DNA of 38,245 bases, from positions 1 to 38,245 of the forward strand of contig JAFCZJ010000033.1 in assembly GCA_019314375.1 (NCBI GenBank). The letters are read 5' to 3'. The notes beneath the pieces were generated by a model, which ran no database searches, was not told where the DNA came from, and worked only from the letters and a program-made list of their open reading frames with translations. Below, one piece after another: positions 16,625 to 24,058 of the stretch; position 1 is the stretch's first letter; every line of letters starts with the position of its first letter. The translations under genes and the position numbers were made by a program. This stretch comes from Deltaproteobacteria bacterium. Its GTDB lineage: Bacteria; Myxococcota; B64-G9.

Positions 16625-17329
16625 ATGTGCGCCGCTGCTTCCGACCGTTTTATTCCTGTGGCCCTCTCGGCGCGTCATGCTCATTTGAGCCAGGAGCATG
16701 TTGAAGCCCTCTTTGGTCCCGGTCATGCACTCACGCCGCGCTTTGAACTGAGCCAGCCCGGGCAGTTCGCGGCGGAAGAGACCGTGGAGGTTGTGGGCCC
16801 CAAGCGGTCCATTCGAGGCGTACGGGTCTTGGGTCCCGCTCGCTCTGCCAGCCAAGTGGAGTTGTCTTTCACCGACGGCATCGTGATGGGCTTGAACTTG
16901 CCGACCCGCCTGAGTGGAGACCTGGCCGGCACGCCCGGTGCGCATTTGATCGGACCCCGTGGCGCGGTGGCCCTGCGCGAAGGCTGCATCGTAGCCCAGC
17001 GTCACATCCACGCCACACCCGAGGACGCGAAGCGCTTGGGTCTCGAGGACGGGCAGAAGGTCTACGCTCGATTTCCAGGGCCCAGGGGCTTGACTTTTGA
17101 CTCGGTGGTGGTGCGGGTCAGCGATCAATTCTTGACCGAATTGCACTTGGACACGGATGAAGGCAACGCGGCCGGAATTCGGATCGGTGATGGGGTCGAG
17201 GTGCTATCCAGCCTTTGTGCTGATCTTTGCGGCTTGGCGGAGCAGTGTCCCATCGCCCCGGCGGTGCAGCCGGGTCAGGGTCAACCCTATTGTGACTTCA
17301 CCCGGGATCGGGTGAGTTTCTTCAAGTGA
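16625..17329 (+). CDS. pduL: PduL-type phosphate acyltransferase of a microcompartment
   Basis: A 234-residue enzyme that exchanges CoA for phosphate on an acyl group (acyl-CoA + Pi to acyl-phosphate + CoA). PduL signatures are clear: SARHAHLS (His18, His20), QRHIHATPEDA (His127, His129) and ELHLDTDEGNAA (His174), the zinc ligands and conserved loops of the family. Unlike many BMC PduL proteins, it has no N-terminal encapsulation helix; the core starts at once. Instead it has a ~40-residue C-terminal extension with four Cys (198, 202, 208, 223). It is the first gene of the BMC operon, 87 bp after a terminator. TTGACA at 16546 could be a -35 box, but I see no good -10. AAGGG precedes the ATG weakly. 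Confidence 0.95.
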   Translation: MCAAASDRFIPVALSARHAHLSQEHVEALFGPGHALTPRFELSQPGQFAAEETVEVVGPKRSIRGVRVLGPARSASQVELSFTDGIVMGLNLPTRLSGDLAGTPGAHLIGPRGAVALREGCIVAQRHIHATPEDAKRLGLEDGQKVYARFPGPRGLTFDSVVVRVSDQFLTELHLDTDEGNAAGIRIGDGVEVLSSLCADLCGLAEQCPIAPAVQPGQGQPYCDFTRDRVSFFK

Positions 17330-17345
17330 GGTGAGCCTGCCCCCC

Positions 17346-18134
17346 ATGGCGGACGCAAGAGACATTGAGACCCTGGTTCGAGCCGTGACCGAGCGGGTCC
17401 TGGCCAGGACATCTGTTGCCCCGGCACAGCCCGCGGTTGAGCCAGGGGCCACGGAAGCCCGTCGGCGTCGCCTGGTGATGCTTTTGGCGGCTCCTTCCGG
17501 TCACTTGAAGGAGCTGGCTGCACGAGTCGAGCAGCTCATTCGGGCCGGTTGGCCGGTCCAGACTCTGACTTGCGAAGCGGCTCAGGCAGAAATCGAACAG
17601 ACGGGTTTGAGAACTCGCTTCGGCGCGGAAATGCAATCTTTGGCCGAGGCCGGGGTGAGCCAGGTTCTCGCCAAGCTTGGTGCGGGTGATTTGCTGGTCT
17701 TGGGGACTTTGGGCTTTGCCTTCGTGCGCCGTTTGCGGGAGCTGGATGACGACGATCCATTCGTGCGCCTGTGCTCCCAGGCTTTGTTGGGCGGAGTGAG
17801 GGTGGCGGCCATCAAAGATGACTTGAGTCCGGTGGGCATCGGCGCGCAAGGACCCCTGGGCCAACGGGCTGAGGATTCGCTTGGGGATTTGGCGGGCTTG
17901 GGCATTGATTTGTTGCCCGGGGCCGAACTGCCCGGCTGGCTTGAGGGCTTGGCCGCGGTTGATGTGACCTTGTCCAAGGCAGTTGGCAGCCTATTGACTG
18001 AATCGGACGTGGAGCAGATCGCGGCAAGCGGCGAGCGACGCTTGGTCCTGCCTGCCCACTGCATCGTCACGCCCTTGGCGTGGAGCCGGGCCGCGGATTT
18101 GGGTCTGGCTCTGCTGTTTGCAGACGACGATTGA
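17346..18134 (+). CDS. Flavoprotein-like BMC protein with N-terminal targeting helix
   Basis: A 262-residue protein. Residues 1-20 (DIETLVRAVTERVLAR) form an amphipathic helix followed by a Pro/Ala linker, the usual form of a BMC encapsulation peptide. The body begins RRLVMLLAAPSGHLKELAAR and continues GDLLVLGTLGFAFVRRLREL and LLGGVRVAAIKDDLSP, which fits the Rossmann-like fold of the PF02441 flavoprotein group seen in several BMC loci. A second part ends VLPAHCIVTPLAWSRAADLG. FMN binding and reaction are unproven. Its fold resembles the N-terminal half of the DeoC fusion encoded later in the operon. ATG 17346 has GAGGTGA ten bases upstream; GTG 17331 is an alternative start. Confidence 0.75.
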   Translation: MADARDIETLVRAVTERVLARTSVAPAQPAVEPGATEARRRRLVMLLAAPSGHLKELAARVEQLIRAGWPVQTLTCEAAQAEIEQTGLRTRFGAEMQSLAEAGVSQVLAKLGAGDLLVLGTLGFAFVRRLRELDDDDPFVRLCSQALLGGVRVAAIKDDLSPVGIGAQGPLGQRAEDSLGDLAGLGIDLLPGAELPGWLEGLAAVDVTLSKAVGSLLTESDVEQIAASGERRLVLPAHCIVTPLAWSRAADLGLALLFADDD

Positions 18135-18181
18135 GTGAATGAGATGCCTGGCGCGTCAGAAGCCGGGTGAGGAGACGAAGC

Positions 18182-18472
18182 ATGTTTTTGGCGAGAGTTG
18201 TCGGCAATGTGGTCAGTACCTCAAAGTCGGAGAAGCTCACCGGCGTCAAGCTTCTGGTGGTCGAACCGGTGGACTTCGTCGAACAACAAGGCGAGGGCAA
18301 GCCCCTGGTTGCCATCGACTCGGTGGGTGCGGGCGTTGGAGAAATCGTCCTGGTGGTGCAAGGTTCTTCGTCGCGACTGACCGAGACCACCAAGGACACG
18401 CCGGTGGATGCAACCATCATGGCCATCGTGGATTTCATCGATATGGATGGCAAGCGGACCTTCTCCAAGTAG
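18182..18472 (+). CDS. BMC-P shell vertex protein (EutN/CcmL family), copy 1
   Basis: A 96-residue pentamer-forming shell protein that caps the vertices of the polyhedral shell. The family start MFLARVVGNVVSTSKSEKL, then KLLVVEPVD, VAIDSVGAGVGEIVLVVQGS and DATIMAIVDFIDM, are typical of EutN/CcmL/BMC-P. ATG 18182 follows GAGGAG; a GTG at 18167 is in frame but adds residues ahead of the conserved start. It is the first of three BMC-P genes in this operon, lying between the flavoprotein-like gene and the aldehyde dehydrogenase gene. Confidence 0.95.
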   Translation: MFLARVVGNVVSTSKSEKLTGVKLLVVEPVDFVEQQGEGKPLVAIDSVGAGVGEIVLVVQGSSSRLTETTKDTPVDATIMAIVDFIDMDGKRTFSK

Positions 18473-18509
18473 GACTTTTGGGGTCGATTGATCCAAAGGC
18501 GGTGTGAGC

Positions 18510-20009
18510 ATGGCGATTTCCATCGACGAAGGGCAGATCTCGAAGCTGGTGGACGAGGTGATGCGCAGGGTGCAGGGCGAAATGACCGCGGGTGCTCCCG
18601 CGGCCAAGCCCCTCGCCCCGCAAGGGGTCACGCCTGGCAAGACGACGGCGGCGCTTGCTGAGGTGGCACCGGCCGAGGGTGTTTTCGCAACCATGGATGA
18701 GGCCATCCTGGCGGCTGAAGGTTCTTATCGCGAGTTCAAGGCGGTCAGCTTGCATCGGCGCAAGCGTTTCATCGACGCCATGCGAGAGGTGGGTCGAGCA
18801 GAGGCCCAGCGTTTTGCTGAGCAGACTGTTGCCGAGACCGGACTCGGACGGGTTGCCGACAAGGTGCAGAAGGTGCTGTTGGCGGCGGACAAAACCCCCG
18901 GCACCGAGGATCTGATTCCCGTGGTGTACACCGGCGACGACGGCATGGCTTTGGTTGAGCCTGCCCCTTATGGTGTGGTGGGTTGCATCACGCCAAGCAC
19001 GAACCCCACGCCGACGGTCATCAACAACGGCATCTCGGCGGTGGCTGCCGGCAACGCCATCGTTTTCAATCCCCACCCTTCGGCCAAGGGCGTGAGCAAT
19101 CGCTGTATTCGACTGATCAATCAGGCCATCCAAAGGGCCGGTGGACCGGCCACCTTGCTTTGCTCCGTCGCCGAGCCCACCTTGGAAACCAGCCAGGCCA
19201 TCATGAAACACCCGGGCATCCGCATGCTCATCGTCACCGGCGGTGGGGCCGTGGTGCGACTGGCGATGACCAGCGGCAAGAAGTGTATCGCCGCCGGGCC
19301 GGGCAATCCACCCGTCATCGTCGATGACACGGCTCATCTCGCCAAGGCGGCCCGATGCATTGTGGATGGGGCCAGTTTTGACAACAACATCTTGTGCACG
19401 GCCGAAAAGGAAGTTTTTGTTTTTGAGAACGTGGCCGATGCCTTGATCAGCGAGATGTTGGGCTGCGGGGCCTACCGGGTCTCTGCCGCCGAGCTGGAGA
19501 AGCTGTTGGCGGTCTTGATGGAAGACGGTGAGCCCTACCCTTACCCCAATCGAAAATATCCGCATCCCAACAGAACTTATGTGGGCAAGGATGCCGGCGA
19601 CCTTTTGGCCGCGGTGGGCATCCAGGCGGGTCGGGATGTGAGTCTGGTTATTTGCGAAGTGCCCTTTGAGCATCCCTTGGTGCATGCTGAAATGCTCATG
19701 CCGATCTTGCCCATCGTGCGGGTCAAGGATTTGGAGCAGGCTTTGGCATACGCCATCGAGGCTGAGCACGGCAATCGGCATTCGGCCGTCATGCATTCAG
19801 AGAGCGTCAGCAATCTGTCTCGGGTGGCCAGGGACATCGAGACCACCATTTTCACCAAGAACGCCCCATCTTATGCGGGCTTGGGTTTTGGCGGAGAGGG
19901 TTTTTGTACCTTGTCCATCGCCGGGCCCACGGGTGAAGGCCTGACCTCGGCTCGTAGCTTCACGCGGCAGCGTCGTTGCGTGTTGGCCGGTGGGTTCAGG
20001 ATTATTTGA
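18510..20009 (+). CDS. CoA-acylating aldehyde dehydrogenase (PduP/EutE type)
   Basis: A 499-residue enzyme oxidising an aldehyde to acyl-CoA with reduction of NAD+. The N-terminus carries a targeting helix (IDEGQISKLVDEVMRRVQ) and an Ala/Pro linker of about 30 residues, as in PduP. The catalytic domain shows PYGVVGCITPSTNP, VTGGGAVVRLAM, AAGPGNPPVIVDD and the nucleophile Cys296 in FDNNILCTAEKEV. The C-terminus has NAPSYAGLGFGGEGF and SARSFTRQRRC, typical of this family. Its substrate here is probably acetaldehyde (or lactaldehyde) from the aldolases encoded downstream. GTG 18504 is an alternative start two codons upstream. Acyl-CoA would pass to PduL inside the shell, with CoA recycled there. 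Confidence 0.96.
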   Translation: MAISIDEGQISKLVDEVMRRVQGEMTAGAPAAKPLAPQGVTPGKTTAALAEVAPAEGVFATMDEAILAAEGSYREFKAVSLHRRKRFIDAMREVGRAEAQRFAEQTVAETGLGRVADKVQKVLLAADKTPGTEDLIPVVYTGDDGMALVEPAPYGVVGCITPSTNPTPTVINNGISAVAAGNAIVFNPHPSAKGVSNRCIRLINQAIQRAGGPATLLCSVAEPTLETSQAIMKHPGIRMLIVTGGGAVVRLAMTSGKKCIAAGPGNPPVIVDDTAHLAKAARCIVDGASFDNNILCTAEKEVFVFENVADALISEMLGCGAYRVSAAELEKLLAVLMEDGEPYPYPNRKYPHPNRTYVGKDAGDLLAAVGIQAGRDVSLVICEVPFEHPLVHAEMLMPILPIVRVKDLEQALAYAIEAEHGNRHSAVMHSESVSNLSRVARDIETTIFTKNAPSYAGLGFGGEGFCTLSIAGPTGEGLTSARSFTRQRRCVLAGGFRII

Positions 20010-20034
20010 GGCAGGGCTTCGAAGAGGATTGGCT

Positions 20035-21384
20035 GTGAGCGAATTGACGCGCGAAAAGATGATCGAAAGCATCCGAGCCGCCGGCGTGGTGGGCGCGGGC
20101 GGGGGCGGCTTTCCGACCCACGTCAAGGTCGACGCCAAGGTCGAGCTGGTCATCGCGAATGGTGCGGAGTGTGAGCCTTTGGTGCGCGTGGACCAGCAGG
20201 AGATGGCCGAGCGTCCCGGCGAGCTTTTGCGCGGCATGCAGATTGTTATGGCCATCACCGGTGCATCGGAGGGTGTCATTGGCCTGAAGCGTAAATACAC
20301 AGAAGCCATCGCTCGATTGGAAGAACAGATTCGCCTGAAAGGTCTCTCTTCGCGCATTCGTTTGCACCCCATGGATAACTATTACCCGGCCGGTGATGAA
20401 TTTGTGCTGGTTCGGGAGGTGACGGGCAAGGTCATCCCCGAGTTTGGTCTTCCCTTGCACGTGGGCGTCGTCGTCTCCAACGTGGCCACTTTGATGGACG
20501 TGGCGGGCGCGGTGGACGAGGGCCGGCCTGTTACCCATCGCCTGGTGACCGTGGCCGGGGCCGTGACCGCCCCGGGCTCTTTCAGGGTGCCCGTGGGTAC
20601 GCCCTTGTCCTCTCTCGTGCAGGCCGCGGGCGGTGCCACTGTTCGTTCGGCACGCCTGGTCCTGGGTGGACCCATGATGGGGGCTTTGGTCGAGGACGAA
20701 GAACAGCCGGTCACCAAGACCACCAGCATGATCATTGTTTTGTCCGAAAAACACCCGGTGGTGCAGCGCAGGATGCGTGACAACCTGCGGCAGTTGCACC
20801 TGACTCGCTCTGCCTGTCTCAAGTGCATGATGTGCACCGAGGTTTGCCCCCGCAATCTTTTGGGCCACCGCCTCTATCCGGATCGCCTGATGCGATCTTT
20901 GGCGGCTGACGTGACCGAGGACCTGGAGGCCTACCGGGGTGCCACCCTTTGTTCCGAATGCGGTCTGTGCTCGGTCTACGGCTGCGTGATGAATTTGGAT
21001 CCGGCCTACATGAATCGGGAGATGAAAAAGAAGCTCGCGGCGGCAGGGGTGGAGCGACCCGCACCCGTCGAACAGGCCGAACGTGTTTTTGCGGCGACGC
21101 GCAAAGTGCCCACGCAGCGGCTGGTTGCTCGCCTGGGCCTGAGTGATTATGACCGGGAGGCGCCGGTGCGGGCATTTGATGTGAAGCTCACGCGTTTGCG
21201 CATTCCCTTGAAGCAACACGCAGGAGCGCCGGCCCGCGCCGTGGTCAGGCCGGGCCAGGTGGTGGCGGCAGGTGATTTGTTGGGCGAGATCCCGGATGAT
21301 GCCTTGGGTGCCCGTGTGCACACGGGTTTGGCCGGCACAGTAAGCGAAGTGAACGACGACAGCATAACTATGGAATTGGGGTGA
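20035..21384 (+). CDS. PduS/RnfC-like Fe-S flavoprotein oxidoreductase
   Basis: A 449-residue electron-transfer protein. The N-terminus has the Gly-rich nucleotide-binding loop AGVVGAGGGGFPTHVK and ANGAECEPL, as in RnfC/PduS and the NADH-binding subunit of complex I. An SLBB-like region is centred on VTVAGAVTAPGSFRVPVG. Two 4Fe-4S motifs follow: CLKCMMCTEVCP (Cys261-271) and CSECGLCSVYGC (Cys306-317). The C-terminus is a biotinyl/barrel-sandwich-like domain. In Pdu organelles PduS reduces cobalamin and contacts PduT; no cobalamin enzyme is present here, so NADH oxidation with electron delivery to the shell is the likelier role (inference). GTG 20035 after AGAGGA fits best; the BMC-T gene follows after three bases. 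Confidence 0.9.
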   Translation: MSELTREKMIESIRAAGVVGAGGGGFPTHVKVDAKVELVIANGAECEPLVRVDQQEMAERPGELLRGMQIVMAITGASEGVIGLKRKYTEAIARLEEQIRLKGLSSRIRLHPMDNYYPAGDEFVLVREVTGKVIPEFGLPLHVGVVVSNVATLMDVAGAVDEGRPVTHRLVTVAGAVTAPGSFRVPVGTPLSSLVQAAGGATVRSARLVLGGPMMGALVEDEEQPVTKTTSMIIVLSEKHPVVQRRMRDNLRQLHLTRSACLKCMMCTEVCPRNLLGHRLYPDRLMRSLAADVTEDLEAYRGATLCSECGLCSVYGCVMNLDPAYMNREMKKKLAAAGVERPAPVEQAERVFAATRKVPTQRLVARLGLSDYDREAPVRAFDVKLTRLRIPLKQHAGAPARAVVRPGQVVAAGDLLGEIPDDALGARVHTGLAGTVSEVNDDSITMELG

Positions 21385-21387
21385 GCC

Positions 21388-21999
21388 GTGCAAAGTCTTA
21401 ATTGTCCCGATCCCACTGAGGAAGCCACTCGGGTCGAGCGTATGGAGTTGCGCCAGTTGGCGGTTGGCTGCGTGGAGACCTCAAGCATTGCCCGAGGCAT
21501 CGAGAGTGCGGATGCCATGTGCAAGGCGGCCGAGGTGCGTCTTTTGGCCTGCAACCCGGTTTGCCCGGGCAAATACTTCATCATCGTGGGCGGCCTGGTG
21601 GCCGAGGTGGAGAGCGCCGTGCGCGCCGGCGAGGCCGTGGCGGCGGACACTTTGACCGACAGCATGCTCATCCCCAGGGTGCACGCCCAGGTATTGGACG
21701 CCTTCACGGCCATGGTGCCTTTTGACCAGGTGGAGGCCATTGGCATGATCGAGACCTTCAGCCTGCCCTCGGCCATCGTGGCCGGGGATGCGGCGGCGAA
21801 GAGCGCCCAGGTGACTCTTTTGGAAATTCGCTTGGCTCGCGCTTTGGGCGGCAAGGCTTTTGTTTTGTTCACTGGAAAAGTGGCGGCCGTCAGCGCGGCT
21901 TTAGAGGCCGGCAAGCAGGCGGGTGCCGCCAATGGACTGATGTTGGGCACGACCTTGATTCCTTCGCCGCATCCGGACTTGGTCAAGCATCTTTTGTGA
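21388..21999 (+). CDS. BMC-T tandem-domain shell protein, PduT-like with pore Cys
   Basis: A 203-residue trimeric shell protein with two BMC domains. Domain 1 is about 20-105 (VETSSIARGIESADAMCKAA); domain 2 is about 110-200 (AIGMIETFSLPSAIVAGDAA and TTLIPSPHPDL). Domain 1 contains CNPVCPGKYF; in PduT the equivalent ICPGKF Cys lies at the trimer axis and binds a 4Fe-4S cluster, so Cys59 here probably does the same. Its gene directly follows the PduS-like gene, as expected for partners in moving electrons across the shell. GTG 21388 has GGGGTGA upstream; ATG 21442 also starts at the conserved region and cannot be excluded. Confidence 0.94.
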   Translation: MQSLNCPDPTEEATRVERMELRQLAVGCVETSSIARGIESADAMCKAAEVRLLACNPVCPGKYFIIVGGLVAEVESAVRAGEAVAADTLTDSMLIPRVHAQVLDAFTAMVPFDQVEAIGMIETFSLPSAIVAGDAAAKSAQVTLLEIRLARALGGKAFVLFTGKVAAVSAALEAGKQAGAANGLMLGTTLIPSPHPDLVKHLL

Positions 22000-22015
22000 C
22001 AGGAGAGGGCAGGCT

Positions 22016-22375
22016 ATGGCAGGTGAACAGAAGAACATGAGTGGCATGGCCTTGGGGCTTATCGAGACCCGTGGTCTTGTGGGTGCCATCGCGGCCGTGG
22101 ATGCGGCTTGCAAGGCGGCCAATATCTATGCGCCCCAAAAGGCACGCTCCGGCGGCGCGGTGGTCACCGTGATTTTTCGCGGGGACGTGGCCGCGGTCGA
22201 GGCCGCGGTGGAGGCCGGCGCGGCGGCCGCGGCCAAGGTGGGGCGTTTGCGCTCCAGTCACGTGATTGCGCGCCCGGACGATGCCACGGAAAGTGTGATT
22301 GGACCCATGAGGGGCCCGCGCTCTCGGGGCAGGGGCAAGAAGCGCGGCAAGGGTAAGGGAAAGGTCAGCAAGTGA
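22016..22375 (+). CDS. BMC-H shell protein with basic C-terminal tail
   Basis: A 119-residue hexamer-forming shell protein. The BMC domain covers about 10-92: [39 protein letters not shown], and SSHVIARPDD at the end of the fold. The usual pore-loop stretch is altered (KARSGGAVVT against [10 protein letters not shown] in the second BMC-H of this operon). After the domain there are ~25 residues extremely rich in Lys, Arg and Gly (PRSRGRGKKRGKGKGK), absent from ordinary BMC-H. The tail should lie on one face of the hexamer and could bind cargo, acidic targeting helices or nucleic acid. GGAGAGG precedes the ATG. It overlaps the next BMC-P gene by 4 bp if GTG 22372 is used. Confidence 0.93.
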   Translation: MAGEQKNMSGMALGLIETRGLVGAIAAVDAACKAANIYAPQKARSGGAVVTVIFRGDVAAVEAAVEAGAAAAAKVGRLRSSHVIARPDDATESVIGPMRGPRSRGRGKKRGKGKGKVSK

Positions 22376-22683
22376 AAATGGCACGCGTCATCGGCCACGT
22401 GGTCTCCACCGTCAAGGATCCGCGACATGAGGGCTTCAAGCTCTTGTTGGTGCAGCCCGTGGACGAAGAGGCCCGTGCATGGGGAGAATACATGCTGGCC
22501 ATCGACGGAGCCCAGGCCGGCGTGGGTGATTACGTGTTGGTGGTGGAAGAGGGCAAGAGCGCCCGGGCGGTCATGGGTGTCGCGGATGCACCTTGTGAGG
22601 CCATCGTGGTGGGCGTCATCGATCACGTTTCCGTGGCGGGTCGCCAGCTGATTTTGGCTGATTTTGTTCCCAGCAATGGATAG
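22372..22683 (+). CDS. BMC-P shell vertex protein, copy 2
   Basis: A 103-residue EutN/CcmL-family pentamer protein. Family features are ARVIGHVVSTVKDPRHEGFK, LLLVQPVDEEA, AIDGAQAGVGDYVLVVEEG and CEAIVVGVIDHV. Two starts are possible: GTG 22372, overlapping the stop of the BMC-H gene and seven bases after AAAGG, or ATG 22378. The first is better for ribosome spacing; the second begins MARVIGHVV like other members. It lies directly before the TPI gene (three-base gap). Confidence 0.94.
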   Translation: MKMARVIGHVVSTVKDPRHEGFKLLLVQPVDEEARAWGEYMLAIDGAQAGVGDYVLVVEEGKSARAVMGVADAPCEAIVVGVIDHVSVAGRQLILADFVPSNG

Positions 22684-22686
22684 ATC

Positions 22687-23580
22687 ATGAGCGATTGGAA
22701 AGAGCAAGTTGAGCGGGTTGTCCGTCAGGTGGTGGCCGAAGTGCTGAGCGCCGAGGGCGATGCTGCGTTACAGGATCTCTCATCAGGATCTTTGCGCAAA
22801 CCCCTGGTGGCGGCCAACTGGAAAATGCACCAGACCCGCGCGGAGGTTCGGCAATTCGCCGATCGCTTGCCCGAGTTGTCCGCTTCCGTGGAGTCGGTGA
22901 TCTGTCCTCCGGCCATCCTTTTGCCCATCCTGGCCGAGGCCCTCGGTGTCGACAGCCCGGTGAGGCTGGGTGCCCAAAACATGCATCCGGCGAACAAGGG
23001 TGCCTTTACGGGAGAGCACAGCGCTCCCATGCTTCGCGATGCGGACGCGCGCTATGTGATCGTAGGCCACAGCGAGCGGCGTGGCCTCTTCGGCGAAGAA
23101 GACGATTTCGTGGCAGAGAAGGTCAAGGCTGCCCTGAAAGCGGGTTTGCGTCCCATCCTGTGCATTGGCGAAGTTTTGGCCGAGCGTGAGGAGGGCGCTA
23201 CCTTCCGGGTCTTGCGTGGTCAGTTGACAGCGGCTTTGAGTGAGCTTGGCGCTCCGGCACCGGATCCGGCGGACCTGGTTGTGGCCTACGAGCCCATTTG
23301 GGCCATCGGCACGGGTCGTACCGCGAGCGTTGCCCAGGCAGGAGAGGCTCTGGCCTTTGTGCGCGAGCGCTTGGCTGAGATTTTCGGTTGGGCTTGGGCT
23401 GATCGTGTTCGTCTGTTATACGGGGGCAGCGCCACCCCGGAAAACGCCACGGATCTTGCGTCCAGGCCGGACCTGGATGGTTTCCTGGTGGGCGGTGCCA
23501 GTCTGGACCCGGAAAAGTTCGCCCGAATCGTTCTCGCCATGCATGAGGCTCGGGCAGCGAAGAAGGAGGGGCCAAGATGA
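22687..23580 (+). CDS. tpiA: Triosephosphate isomerase with N-terminal encapsulation-peptide-like extension
   Basis: A 297-residue enzyme interconverting glyceraldehyde-3-phosphate and dihydroxyacetone phosphate. All catalytic residues are in place: Lys46 in AANWKMH, His128 in VGHSERR, Glu202 in AYEPIWAIGTG, and the phosphate loop YGGSATPEN. The usual TPI starts a few residues before NWKM; this one has ~35 extra residues, beginning with an amphipathic helix (WKEQVERVVRQVVAEVL) and a flexible linker, like those on the aldehyde dehydrogenase and DeoC. It is thus probably a BMC-dedicated copy loaded into the lumen. It links the products of the two aldolases (GAP and DHAP). Its stop overlaps the RpiB-like start as ATGA. 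Confidence 0.96.
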   Translation: MSDWKEQVERVVRQVVAEVLSAEGDAALQDLSSGSLRKPLVAANWKMHQTRAEVRQFADRLPELSASVESVICPPAILLPILAEALGVDSPVRLGAQNMHPANKGAFTGEHSAPMLRDADARYVIVGHSERRGLFGEEDDFVAEKVKAALKAGLRPILCIGEVLAEREEGATFRVLRGQLTAALSELGAPAPDPADLVVAYEPIWAIGTGRTASVAQAGEALAFVRERLAEIFGWAWADRVRLLYGGSATPENATDLASRPDLDGFLVGGASLDPEKFARIVLAMHEARAAKKEGPR

Positions 23581-24056
23581 GCAGGCCCAAGATCTTTATC
23601 GGTACCGATCATGGTGGTTTGGCCCTGAAAGAACAGCTCAAGACCTGGTTGCGCGAGCAGGGCTTCGAAGTGGGCGATTTCGGCACCCACGACGAACAGG
23701 CCGTGGACTACCCGGACTTTGCCTTGTTGGTGGCCCAGGCCGTCTCCGGCGATCGGGCCGCGGGTGGCGAGGCCATGGGTATCATGATCGACGGCATTGG
23801 CCAGGCCTCCGCCATCGTCTGCAACAAGGTGCCGGGCATTCGGGCCGTGGCGGGCTATGATGATTTTGCCGTGCACTCGAGCCGAGAGCATAATGACGCC
23901 AATGTTTTGTGCTTGGGGGGTCAAGTATTGGGTTTGGGTCTGGCAAAGGCTTTGGTAAAAGAGTGGTTGGATACACCTTACGCGGGAGGCAGGCATCGCT
24001 CGCGAGTGGAGAAGATCGCCGATGTGGAGCGGCGGTTTTTGAAGGATAAGGAATAG
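23577..24056 (+). CDS. rpiB: RpiB/LacAB-family sugar-phosphate isomerase with catalytic Cys replaced
   Basis: A 159-residue isomerase-family protein. FIGTDHGGLALKEQLK (with His12), NKVPGIRAVAGYDD and SREHNDANVLCLGG are diagnostic of the RpiB fold. RpiB proper has CGTGIG carrying the Cys base; here the aligned stretch is IDGIGQAS, with Asp72 at the Cys position, as also occurs in LacA-type members. The substrate may therefore differ from ribose-5-phosphate; a deoxy- or ketopentose phosphate feeding the aldolases is plausible. There is no targeting helix, so it may act outside the shell or bind another cargo protein. ATGA overlap with the TPI stop; a BMC-P gene follows after two bases. Confidence 0.9.
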   Translation: MSRPKIFIGTDHGGLALKEQLKTWLREQGFEVGDFGTHDEQAVDYPDFALLVAQAVSGDRAAGGEAMGIMIDGIGQASAIVCNKVPGIRAVAGYDDFAVHSSREHNDANVLCLGGQVLGLGLAKALVKEWLDTPYAGGRHRSRVEKIADVERRFLKDKE

Positions 24057-24058
24057 GC

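Noticed and set aside
18435..21393. Two long minus-strand frames opposite the aldehyde dehydrogenase and PduS-like genes
   Set aside because: His/Gly/Arg-rich shadow translations of GC-rich coding DNA; the plus strand carries strongly conserved enzymes.
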